This document shows positions 22,482-33,800 of a stretch of DNA of 64,000 bases, in pieces; the stretch's first letter is position 1, and each line of letters begins with the position of its first letter. The notes under the pieces are model-generated. The model had not been told where the DNA came from and searched no databases. It saw only the letters and a program-made list of their open reading frames with translations. The DNA comes from Oscheius tipulae (taxonomy: Eukaryota > Nematoda > Chromadorea > Rhabditida > Rhabditidae). Made by a program: the position numbers and the translations under genes. The stretch is from NCBI GenBank assembly GCA_037178975.1, contig JASJZH010000004.1, forward strand, positions 3,782,001 through 3,846,000, in the 5' to 3' direction.

Positions 22482-23453
22482 TCACGAAAAGTCTTTATTG
22501 TAATATGGAGGCACTTTAGTTGGACGTCTTCCGAGCTTTTGGTTGTGAGAATGCTTTGAATTATCGTACAATTTGAGATGTCGAGAGTGACGTCTCCTTC
22601 TAGGAATTTTCGGCCAAAGCAGACGAAGAACATTGGCAACTCTGGTGTTAGCATTCTGAACAGTCTGCTGATCGAGTATTGAGATTACCCACATGAATGA
22701 ATCCCTCGATTTCCTCTCGTTTCTTGGTCAAACTCAGTTCTTCCCTCTGGTACAAAACGTCAATCAATATCTCATTCAAATCTGTGACCTATTAAATCTC
22801 ATTCACTGATCCTTTTAGAACTCACTTTGTCGATAAAGTTTTGTCCCGGAGTACCGATAATTTCGTCAGAGGAGAGCTGTTCTTTCAAGAGACTCGGGTA
22901 GAGAGCGTGTAGCAAAGGCTTAATCTTTTCAGGAGCAGTTTCAGCCAAATTATCAATAACTTCCTTCTTTTCGTATTCAGTCATTTCTTCATCCATCATA
23001 ACCTAAAGATAAAGTGAATAAACACAAGACAAGAGTAACCTCTCGGATCTGGTAAGCAACACTGTTCAGCATATCCACCTTCCGAATCCGTTCCTTCTTC
23101 TCCTCTTCTTCTATCAGCTCTTCCTTAATCTTGAACACGCCAAGGGCATCCTCACATTGGTTCTGAGCTCCCCAAAGATCCAACTTCTCGTTCCGTTCCT
23201 CTCTCGACAAATCGCCATTGTTCATGATCTCAGTGAATTCGACTATGGCCTCCGGGGTTCGGTCAGTTGTCAGATCTGCTATGATGGAGTCATATGAGTG
23301 GAGACGAGCCTTTCTGGTCAGGTGACTCGTCTCTTCTTTAACAGAATATTTCTTGGGATAGGAGTATCTTGTACCTGATTCAGTGGAGCTTCTCCGATGT
23401 CGATATGAGGCGACTGGAGATAGTAAGAGTAATAATACAGGAAGATGGATCAT
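22482..23453 (-). CDS. SXP/RAL-2 (DUF148) family secreted protein
   Basis: The start at 23453 gives a signal peptide (MIHLPVLLLLLSPVAS). The first exon then reads YPKKYSVKEETSHL, DSIIADLTTDRTPEAIVEF and LSREERNEKLDLWGAQ, a typical DUF148 segment, followed by KEELIEEEEKKERIRKVD. Later exons give MTEYEKKEVIDNLAETAPEK, LHALYPSLLKEQ, LNEILIDVLYQREELSL and, after a 25-nt intron (22668-22692), ANTRVANVLRLLWPKI with a basic, His-rich tail (RRRRHSRHLKLYDNSKHSH). It ends at 22482-22484. The C-terminal WPKI/YPSL segments suggest an internally repeated domain. The stop is about 80 bp before the next SXP/RAL-2 start. Confidence 0.72.
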
Positions 23454-24499
23454 TCCGGAGGTATTTCAAAAAGTATTGATAAGGAACAAATGAGTCTGTT
23501 TTCACTGGCATTGATTAGCTCTTATCGTCGTTCAGGAGAAACAAAGAGGTAATAATCCGAATGCCGATTGTACAGCCGTCAAACATCCATCATATTCGAT
23601 TGTAACAGCAGCAGAGTATAAACAGGGCTGTTCTCTCTGCTAATTACTGACCGACTTGTCAGCCAAATTCCATTTAGAGCCCTCGCTTTTAATCCCTCGT
23701 AGCCTCAAAAGGCCCTAATTTGACGGAACACGATTATCAAAGTTAGCTCCCCTATCTTTGTCTTGCCAATAAGGTCTCCTCGACCTCATCGTACGTCACT
23801 TGAAAAGCCATCAACGGGGCCAGGTGGCTCTAATTATTGCTCTCCAGGTGGAGGAAACTACACCTTCGACTGAACGGGACTCATGCCTCGTTGCTCGCAG
23901 CTGTGGTCTGTGGGTGACACGTCTTCGAAGCGAAATTGGAAGCGTTCTTCTAATTAGAAGACCTTCTCACGCTCTCAGCTCGTCTTCCCCAAATAGATTG
24001 ATTGATGGTAATAGAAGCAGCCGGTCTGCCGACTGCTCCTCTCGATGGGCGGAGACTACTGACCTCCCGTCCTCCTGGTCTCCCCTTCCTGCGCTGTTTA
24101 CGAGCTTGTATCCGGAAAGTGTCTCTAACGGACCGATTATTACTCGGGCAATTACCGATTCTGTCTCCGAAGTGTCCAGCATCAAATTTCAGGCAGCGAA
24201 CACCCTACCCTTGATGGTCAATTTGGCCCGCCTCTCCGCCAATTTGATTCTGTCCATCCAAGTCCTCATCCGTTCCTCCCCCTAAATTTTCCTAATTATC
24301 CTTTTTATGTTTAGGTTAGTATCCTAGCTCTTACTGCCTGAAGGAAAGGTCAGGTAGTCAAGTATCTAGGATAAGAACAGATCTCGTTTGTCGAGGCATC
24401 GATTTCTGTTTGTTTTTATACTTGTGCCCGTGCAAATAAGACAATAATCTCTCCGCATTTCGAGCTTCTTTCAGAGCATTCAAGGAGTGTCGGCCCTCG
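23454..24499. other. Divergent upstream region between an SXP/RAL-2 gene and nlr-1
   Basis: A 161-codon open frame on the plus strand (23800-24285) has no signal peptide, no domain I recognise and no clear splice link to nlr-1, so I do not call it. Otherwise only regulatory sequence is expected. Confidence 0.4.
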
Positions 24500-27400
24500 A
24501 TGAGGGATGCTGGACGTCTGCTGCCAGTCGTCCTCCTTCTGGCGATCCAAATCTGCCAAGGTCTGTTTTGCGTGGGAATGGACTCTCGGCCGGCCCTGGC
24601 GTGACAGCCGTCTTTCTGCATAAAAAGCCCCCCGGGACGAGTGATAATCAATTTACGCGCATGATTTCATCTGCAAACTACACAATAGAATCCCAAAGAA
24701 TACGGTAGCTGACAGAAGGTGTGGATTTTCCGCTTCAATGAACCTTACGACCAGCTGTCTCACACCCATCGCGCACTAAGCTTGACCTTAACGATACGAC
24801 GAGTTTTAGGGCAAAACAGCTGTGTCGACGAGACCTTCTCCACGTGGGAGGTCAGTTTCGAGCGTCTTCGTAAGATCAGTCGGATTGCTGTCAGTGGACT
24901 CATAGCCGGATACAGTGTGGAAGTTTCCGTTTCCGAGGAAACATTCCAACCTCTTCGTCTTGCGAATGGTGACCACCTGGTGAGTTGAATGGCGTAACAA
25001 GAGACTGCATGTCATAAAACACACACACACACACACACGAATCTACATAACTATGCCCGCGGGAAGTTTTTTTTGTCTGGACAAAGAGCGACTGAGCCGT
25101 GCCTTCCGGCTGCTCTAATGCGCGCGGCCAATTAGGCAAATCTGACGCATTCGGAAATGGAATAACTCGTCCCAAAGCGACAAGTGCACTAGCTCTTCAA
25201 CGCCAGGACCGGATGTATTGGTCACTCAGAGAGACAGAATGAATTAGTCAGCACCATTTGACGCCTTTTCAGATCGTATATTCCACGTTAGCCAGCAGTC
25301 CTTCTTGGAATCATTTGGATATGATTGCTCAGGCCATTCGAATAAAAGATGCTTTTAATGCAACGGGAGAAGTACACAGGCAGCCTCTGGTCATGCTCAC
25401 GCTCTGTGATTACGGTACTTGATCAAAGTACCAAACAAAGTGTTTTTAGATACACCAATCACTGCCTTCGACGACTCGGGTTTCACAGTAGAGAGTCAAA
25501 GAGCTGGACTGATAGCAATGTACGAGAACGAACTGTTGATTACGTTTCGCTCCTTTCGATCCGGCATTTTCTTCTTTTCGATGGCTGATCAGGGCGATAT
25601 AATTGTTGCCCAGCTGGTGCGAGGGACGGTGCAGATCATTTTCGACTTTGGTAACTTGCTCTAATTTGAAACAGAAACCTTTCTTTGAAGGCTCATTGTC
25701 ACCGAGTTGGATAAGTGGAGGCAGGGCACTGGACGACGGCATGGTAGGTTCTCTCTCCCTCTCATTGAATTGATTGCTTTAATTGAATGCCATCAATTTA
25801 CGAAAACTAACGAATTTGTTTTTCTTCCCTGAATGCAACAATAAATTTCAGTGGCATTCGCTTCGTTGGCTCCATCAGTTCGATTCCGTCCAGCTGTCAA
25901 TAGATGGAGTTCTTTTGAACCAAACAACTCCGACTGGGCTCTACAGGAAACTGGATCTGCATTCCCAGGTTTGTTTCGGGAGACAAACGATGACAGCTCA
26001 TGCATGTCTAGTGCGAACATCCTTCCAGAATACGACAATAGTGTTCAGGTTCATGTCGCCGGCAGACCGATGGACGACTTTTCCGAGGGTATCGAGAGCT
26101 CTTTTTCCGGCTGTCTCGCACGGGTACAACTGAATTCGATCGACCTTCTCGCCTTTGCTCCACACTCTTCCGCAACTTGCAGTGTGAGTTCTTTGATTAA
26201 CAGTACGAAAAGGTCAGTCCAGATGCCTCGACCACCATCTCTCACTCTAGGAAAAGACGCTCAAGCAGTCTTCCCGTTCAGTTTTCTTCCCTTCTCCTTT
26301 GAATTCCGAATCTTGGCTCAAGCCGGATCTCTACTGGAATTGAAAGACGCCGAGAACATCTCGATGGTACGAATTGGCGTAGACGAATCCGGAACTCTAC
26401 TGCTCTACAGCAACGCGACCCACTACAAACAGAAATCGAATCCACGTTAGCTAAGATTTTCTTCCTTCAATAAAAAGGTTTAGAGATAAAAGTAACCGAT
26501 GGCTCATGGCACAGTTTGTCACTCCGAATTCGCGGAAACAGGCTCGAAGTCGACGTGGACGGCCTGACGGTGAGTACTTGATGAAAACATATTCATTTCT
26601 GACTTAGATTCTATGGCTCGAGGGACAAGAAGTGAGAAGGGTAGCTACACGGCTAAATATCCTCATTTTGTCCTCTACCGGCTGTTATCGATCAGCTACA
26701 GTCGACTTCGGAGCTGCTCAAGCCATCGGAAATGTGGCTCGTGGAGTTTGCAACTTCATCGACCGATGTCTCTTGCCCGGCATCTGTGAGAACGGTGGAA
26801 TTTGTGAGCAGAAAACCTTGGAAGACTACTCTTGTCGCTGCCCGGATGGCTATACTGGCACCAATTGCCATACCAGTAGGATTGAACTATGACTTATATC
26901 ATTCATCTTTATTAGGTGAATTGCCGCGCTCGTGCGAAGAATGGCAGTTTTTGCGCAATGTAAGAGGTCGATTAACCAAAGGACGTAATGTTACTATCGA
27001 TCTCGACGGTGGTGGACCTCTTCCTGGCTTGTCCGTGCTTTGTCGAACCGAAAAGGACGATCTGGGAATGGATGTCGTATGTTCTTATCGAATTGTAACA
27101 AAGTCTATGGTTCAGATGACCACAGTTCTGGAACACGACCTGAAGAAGGCTATTTTCGTGACGGGCGATCTCGCTCCTGGAGCAATTCGAAAGCCTCTCA
27201 GTTATGGAGTAGGTGTTTCACAGTTGGACTTTCTCGTGGAAGGATTCGAACATTGCCAACAGTTTATGAAGTACTCGTGTCGTGGAGGAGCGAGACTGAT
27301 GACACATGGTCAGGACAGAAGTCCTAGCAGTTGGTATTCGACACGCTCTGATAAACACGGGTTTGTGTTTAGAACTACGAGGAAACAGGAGAGCGTTTTA

Positions 27401-29237
27401 GATTGCAATGGGGAGAGGCCCCGCCTTACAGCAGACTGTGTTCTTGCGCAATAAATGGCTCATGTCTTCACAATCGAATGTGCAATTGTGATTCCGGGGA
27501 GGACGCTATAGACGAAGGGATCAATGCGTACTCTCAACTGCTTCCTGTCACCGGACTCTTCCTCGGAGGAACCTCGAAACAGTCGGCTATAGAAGTCGAG
27601 ATTGGACCTCTGATTTGTCGAGGACGTGAGTGGATTTGTATCCATGTGGATGACATACAACTTAAGGTATCTCGTACGAAAGTGTCACGTTCAATGATCG
27701 CAATTCCCGTCTCCATGGATCTCGTTCCATCTCCGCCAAAACCTTCGATCTGTGGATTCAGGTTAAGTTCAGTCATCAACATATGACTATCTTCGTCTGG
27801 GAGAGCTCCGACAATCTGCATTGGTTCCATCTCTATCTCCAAGAAGGCCGCGTTGTGGCAGAAATTGTGAATGGAGGAGAAGTCGTTCAATTACAATCCG
27901 CGTCTCCTATAAATAACAACAAATGGCATACAATCTACTGGGAGGCAGATGGTCGAGGAATGAAACTCAAGGTCGATTCGAGGACTGTCGCACTGAACAG
28001 AACCCTGATTCTTCCGTCTGCTCTCCATTGGACTGTCGGGTCGCGAACGTCGACGGGGAACTCGGGCTATGCCGGAGTGATAAGAAATGTCTATTTGTGT
28101 GGAGAGGAGCTTCATTTGAGTACGATGGCCAGAAGGGAGTCAGAACAAGGAGTTGTGGCTGGCGAAGACGGCTTTTGTAGAGCAGGACTGTGCAAGAACG
28201 GAGGGTTCTGTGTCGATAAGTATGATGGATACAGCTGTGATTGTTCGATGACACCGTTCGGAGGAGAAGACTGCTCCAAAGGTGACCATTCCGATATTAC
28301 AAATACCAAAGTAACTCTTAGAATATGGAATGTGGGTGCCTCTAGGCTCATCTCTCTCCATTCCCTGGCAAAATCCTGCTCACATCTCAATGTGTCATCG
28401 AATTGCTGTCCAAACCAAAATGTCGAATATTTCTCTGGTCAGATCCAAGGCTCTCTTTGCGGATACTTCCTTCAATCTGACTGTCAATCAGTTTGGACAG
28501 ACATCTGTGTCAGCCTACGACGGAGAACTCTTCACCCATCAGGACACTTTCAAAAAGATTAACATCTCGGACGATGTGCTTCATGACATTTCATTTTGTG
28601 CAGGAGAGAAAGACTTCAATCTGACAATAGATGGAGAACGAGTCATTTACATTGAGGGAAACTGGAGCTTTTTCCAGTCTTTCAACGTTTGGACACTCCT
28701 CGATGCCAGTCAGTTCTACTTTTTACGAAAGACAGTATTTTTAAGATTTTACTGGCTGTGTCTCCCGTTTACAAGTCGGTGCTTCATTCCCGTTGAAAGA
28801 CGCCAAAGGAGCTCGATTGGCTTATTCCGATCGAATCCGATTTGGAATGTGTCCAGTGCAAGTGGAACAGAAGATGACGTCTTCAGTTCCGACTGATGGA
28901 AGCAGTGGAATTCGAATCGACGCCGTAAATCAACAGTACCAGTACATAAAAATCGTCTCCATCACCAGTTCGTTCTTTTTGGAAAACTGTACAACTTTAT
29001 CAATTTTCAGCATTGTCTGTTCTGTTCCTATTTGTCGGATTGGCCATTCTAACCATCGTCATGATCTGCTATATGAGATCTAGACCAGACGGCGTTTACA
29101 AGACGAACGAGGATGGAGCTCAGAACTGTAGTCCCAGCAGGTAACACATCAAAGGTTACATGAGCAAAAATGTTTCCAGCTACCGATCGGAAGAACCGCT
29201 TGTAAAGAACCAACAGAATAAGGAATACTTCTGCTAA
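24500..29237 (+). CDS. nlr-1: Neurexin IV/CASPR-type adhesion receptor
   Basis: Large single-pass receptor for cell contacts. The start at 24500 gives a signal peptide (MRDAGRLLPVVLLLAIQI); joins of the first three exons are uncertain. A discoidin-like segment is at about 24830-24985 (WEVSFERLRKISRIAVSG, GYSVEVSVS). Then LamG1 (FDDSGFTVESQRAG, WHSLRW, FSGCLARVQL), LamG2 (WHSLSLRIRGNRLEVDVDG), an EGF module (CENGGICEQ, CRCPDGYTGTNC), a fibrinogen-like segment (SWYSTRSDKHG, CSCAINGSCLHN, CNCDSGED), LamG3 (WHTIYWEADGRGMKLKVD), EGF2 (CKNGGFCVDKYDGYSCDC) and LamG4 (DDVLHDISFCA, FTGCVSRLQV). The helix VLFLFVGLAILTIVMICYM precedes RSRPDGVYKTNEDG, a likely protein 4.1-binding motif, and a C-terminal KEYFC, a possible PDZ ligand. 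This order is that of CASPR and C. elegans NLR-1. Confidence 0.9.
25019..25038. repeat. (AC)10 microsatellite in an nlr-1 intron
   Basis: Ten uninterrupted AC units inside the intron at about 24985-25272, one of the longer introns of the gene. Confidence 0.9.
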
Positions 29238-29606
29238 TCACGGGTACGCTATCTCAGAAGATTCTCATCGGCCATAATCACACAAAAACGACTACGGGTT
29301 TCGTTTTCACTTGAAATAAACATTTCTTACTTGTCATATCAAAAAGACGTCTCGTTTGAACTCTCTCTCTGTTGCCAGTCAGTGATCTTCTCGATAGAGT
29401 GTTTTCGTCTGTCTCCCAATTTATCGCAATCCTAGAAGGACTGATGCAGAACTTATTCATCCAGATGTCTTATCACCTAAAATAGCCTGACTTTTCGACC
29501 GTTTCCGGTGCTCCCCCCAAAAAAAAAGTGGCCTGATAAGCTACGTTCTGTGGTGTCAAAACACCGGAGGTCTTTAAATTCTCTCCGCTCTCATTATCGA
29601 ACAACG

Positions 29607-30443
29607 ATGCGTACTCTTCTGCTCCTCTTCCTTTACTTCGCAGTCACTCAGACCAAATACAGTCAGTCATAATTCCTAATCCAACTATTCTCCTGTTTTC
29701 AGTCTCTTCAGATGAGTCTTCAATGGTCAGAACTCTAACTGAACAAGAACTCAAACAACTCTTTTCGGAAGAACCAATCGTCGTAGGAGGTGAAACTCAA
29801 GTGAAACCGTGGAAAGATCAAGATGGGTCTCGTCGACACGGAGGTCATCGTGGAAGACATGGACACCGTCGCGATTTCCAGAAGGAAAACTGTACGAGAA
29901 AGTTCAAAAAAGCCGAAGAGAGTCTGTTGAGTGGATTGGAGACTGACGAGAAGAAGGAGTTTTACTCTATTCGGATGGATGACTCGTTGACTAGGAACCA
30001 GAAGAGATCCAAGTTGAATGTCTGGGCGACGAAGTACGGCAAAGAATCGGAACTGATAGTGAACTTGGAGAAGAAGCAACAGTGGAAGAAAGAGAAATCA
30101 GAAGAGTTGGACACCGTGATCGACACCCTCGGTGACAAAATCAGGGCCATTCAGGAGATTGTCGATGACGACGACTTGGTTATGTCGGAACAGAAGGAAC
30201 AGATCGGAGCTATTCTGAAGGTATTTCTTACGAGTACCTTTTACAACAATGTTCTAGGACTCTTCTGAATCGGTTGTGCGCATTCTGAACTCGATCTACC
30301 CACAATATCAGAAAAGATCCAAACGCTCTTATCATCCGGATCACCATCAAAGAGATCATCACCATCAGAGACATCCGGAACATCACCCTCATGGAAGACA
30401 TTACAGGTCAATCAATGAAGAAAATGATGTAATTAGCGAATAA
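29607..30443 (+). CDS. Histidine-rich SXP/RAL-2 (DUF148)-like secreted protein
   Basis: Three exons. The start at 29607 gives a signal peptide (MRTLLLLFLYFAVTQT), a 41-nt intron, then an acidic segment (LTEQELKQLFSEEPIVV) and a basic His/Gly/Arg stretch (RRHGGHRGRHGHRRD). The DUF148-like core reads FYSIRMDDSLTRNQKRSKL, NVWATKYG and IDTLGDKIRAIQEIVDD. The last exon has VRILNSIYPQYQKRS and a histidine-rich tail (DHHQRDHHHQRHPEHHPHG) before the stop at 30441-30443. The core resembles the two SXP/RAL-2 genes at 21.7-23.5 kb. The tail could bind zinc, copper or nickel; that is inference. There are only 370 bp between this gene and nlr-1. Confidence 0.75.
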
Positions 30444-30529
30444 TCTTTCCTGTGTTCAGTGTTTGATCATAACAGAAATGAATATACGTCTTTATCATTT
30501 ACAATTCGCTTGAGACGATCGTCCTGCAG

Positions 30530-30874
30530 TTAGCTGGTATGAAGTGTGAAGCCTTTTTGCTCAGTATGTTTTATCAATAAGCTGATGTAATCGTGGGTTA
30601 ACAACCAGAAGAATTCTTGAGATTCATGGAGCTTCTCGAGGCCGTCTCTACTAATTGGCAATTCTTCAGGACTTTCGAGGAAAGGCAAGATACTGTAAAA
30701 TGAGCCACGCTTACGCTCCTGTCGGACCGATTACGAAGACAATTTGAGCAGTTTGCCTCTCTTCTGGCTTCTCTGCAAATAATTGTAGGATCTAATAAAA
30801 TAAGTTTATTTGCTCAAATCGAAGACTCGTTGTAGAGTCACCCGTAGAAATTTCCCGCTGGGACACCGTATCAT
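30530..30874 (-). CDS. Possible small gene downstream of the Ig/FnIII/DB receptor
   Basis: Weakly supported. The start at 30874 (MIRCPSGKFLR) overlaps the receptor stop codon as ATGA. A 50-nt intron leads to ILQLFAEKPEERQTAQIV and FVIGPTGA, then a 22-nt intron (30693-30714) and an exon reading ILPFLESPEELPISRDG and SQEFFWLLTHDYISLLIKH, ending at 30530-30532. GPTGA looks like the start of a P-loop but no lysine follows, so it may be coincidence or a relic. Alternatively these exons are 3'UTR or an alternative end of the receptor. A minus-strand AATAAA at 30805-30810 probably serves the receptor gene. Confidence 0.28.
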
Positions 30875-33800
30875 GCGCTTTCCAACTTGCTGTAACGCAT
30901 TCCCGACTGTGAACTGTTTCGGTAGCCGTCGTCTTCGGATCCACCGACAAGCTCCGCTGTTTGCCATTCTGGTCGACCGAGACCTCGGATCTCTACCTCG
31001 TTTCCAGACACTGAACAGATCATGCTCTGAGTGCAAATTAACAAACCGTAAGCTGGATTTTCAAAGGCGACAGCGACTGTGGCATCGTTCAGCACAGCTC
31101 CTCCTCCGAACAACTTTCCAAAGGGAGACGGGAATTGGCGTCGAAGACCAAACACATACAGATCTGGAAATTGAAGCTAGACCTTTGCTCCAAAGTTAAA
31201 CTTACTGACTACGATGACGCAGACAATGAACATGGCGAGAAGAACATACAACAATGTGTGCGAGCTCTTCTCGGTCCTTTCTCGTCCGGTCAGATCCATG
31301 AATACCAAAGGACTGTGTCCAGCGGCATTAGCCGCAACCACAGCCACTTCATAGTCCTCATCATTATCCAGAGTTATGGGCAGAGTGACCGAATTGAAAC
31401 GACTTTTAGACTGTTTGAAGTCATCGTCTGGACCCTTCCGCCGGTAGTACACCACGTAGTATTGGTATTGTGTCAAATTCTTGTCCTCATCCCAAGACAC
31501 CTGCAATTTGCATTTGTCGCGATGACACTCGAACAGACTTTGATTGAATTCCTGTCGTCATCCATCAATTCGTACATCAGACCTGTAACGGCTGAAGGAC
31601 TGCCAGAATGGCCTTTGACAAAACAGGAAAGAATCTCGATTGCGAACTTTGTACAATCAACGCCTTTCGTAGGAACATCTCCTAGAAATGGTTTTAATAA
31701 AGGAACAGAACTGTATAATACCTGAACAAAGAGGAAGACATTGCTTCGGAATCAGAGTAGCAGAACAGCAATCAGAATGGTCGCGAATATCATCTGCGCA
31801 TGTGAGCATACTTTTACCGTACTGTTCTGTACAGTTTGTAGCCGTCGCGGGGACCTATAGAATTTTTTTTCTTGACTACTTCAGAGAAACGAACCGATCC
31901 CAGGGTACAAGCCTGTAGACAATCGCCTTTGATTTTCTCCTTTTCGCAGCAGTCGAGATAACGTCTAGGTTCCTGCGGATGTTTTTCGGTTGCAATGACC
32001 AGTTCGGTCTTGCCTCTAGACGTTTGTCCTTCCGTTGTGGCCACACATTCGTACACTCCCTCGTTCCCACGCGTTCTTGGAATCTAAATGCGGCTTTAAG
32101 AAATCAGTACAAAAGAAGGTCACCGTTAGAATAGCTTGATAGATGTTACCGCGTAAGAGTTTGAAGGAAACAGCGAACTTGTCCGTCACGCTTTTGCCGT
32201 CCTTCTCGAACGAAATAGTCGGCGTCGGATATCCTTCTACTGTACATATTATTCTCGCTGCTTCAGCTCCGAAGGCATTAATACTCGTGCTGTTCATTCT
32301 GGCCACCGGGCCGTATTTCACGCGAATATGCTTCATGTTAACTGTCTGTCTGCCATCGGTATTAGTGACAGCACAACGGGCAGTGTCCAAAGTAGAGTCA
32401 GCTTGAACAACCAGCGCGGCCCTGAAAATCTTCCGGTTCAAAGGAAGAGTACGTCAATACCATGTCTTTCCATGATCGTTCGAGGCGGAATGAGGTCCAA
32501 CAATCAAATCTATGTTGAAATCTCTAGTTTTGTTCGCCACTTCACCCAAAGTACAGTTGATATGAATAGCATCTCCTGCATTGAAGAATCCCACACCATA
32601 CTCTGGCTCAAAGACCAGCTCCGGTTCCGGAAGGTCGTAAGTGTCGGGGACAGCAATGAGAGTGATGACGGACGAAGGCCGACTCTCTTTCTTTCCGACA
32701 AGAGCAGTTACATAGACTGAATACAGTGCATCTCGACGTAGTTCGGGCATTACTCCCCAAGAGGTGTTCCTAGTGATGACATTCAGTTGAGAGCCAGGGA
32801 GTGTATCAGCCTCTTTGTAGTACAGACGATAACTGTCGGCAGAAATGGCATCTCCTTTGCGATTTTGATCAACTGTGTCCCAAGTCATATTGACTCGAGC
32901 TCCAGTATTCCATGCAATGTGAACATTCTCCGGCTGTCTTGGTCGATCTCCTTCCGTGTCATTCTCGGAAAGAGTTGTGAATGTGACATTCCAGGAGGAT
33001 GGTCCCACACCGACTTCATTGTATCCAGTCACTCTGGCCGAGTATGTGGTTAACGGCTGGAGTTTATCCAGTCGTAAGACATCAACAGTCGTATTGGTCG
33101 ACTCCAAGAGAGTGCCGTTTTTGAAGAAGAGATCCACCTTGAACGTGTTCACATCGTAATCGGATTCTTCCCAGGAAATTGTCACCGAATTGTGCCTGAT
33201 CAAAGAGACACGGACATTTTTTGGAGCCGTAGGGGCTTTGCCACTTCTGGCCGCAAAGCATGTCATCAGGCTCTGTGTTTCCGAGAGACACGAATCGGGT
33301 ACCTAAACCTACTTTTTACATTTATTGCAGATCTGATCTTACCTGGAAAGGATGTCGACATCCAGTCAGACAGTCATGAGGAACACTTTCCTGTTCGCAA
33401 CATCTCGAATGATCCTTTCCTTGAGAACCACACTGAACCCAGCGGTTCAGATCACCTACAAAATAAAACTAGAAAGAGACTCGTCAGACGATACCTTTAC
33501 ATTCCTCTGGAAGATGTGTGGCGTTAAAGAAACAGTGCTGCATGCACGTGGAGCTAACTCCTTGAGCTTTACAACATTCTTGGAAGTCAGAGTCACTGTT
33601 GAAACCATCAATTTGACAACATACAGGCTCTTCCCCTTCTTCGGAGCAGCGGAAACTTGAAGGACAGGGATTAAGAGCCGAGCAAATGAAAACGCGATGA
33701 TCCTCTAGGAGGAGAGGTTCGCCCATCGGACAGCTACTCATTGGCATATTGAATGCCTTTGTCGAGAAGACGATAGCAGTAGATGGTAGTGAGGCGCCCT

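Noticed and set aside
23800-24285. 161-codon plus-strand frame upstream of nlr-1
   Set aside because: Ser/Arg-rich with no domain and no clear splice join to nlr-1; kept as possible 5' exon only.
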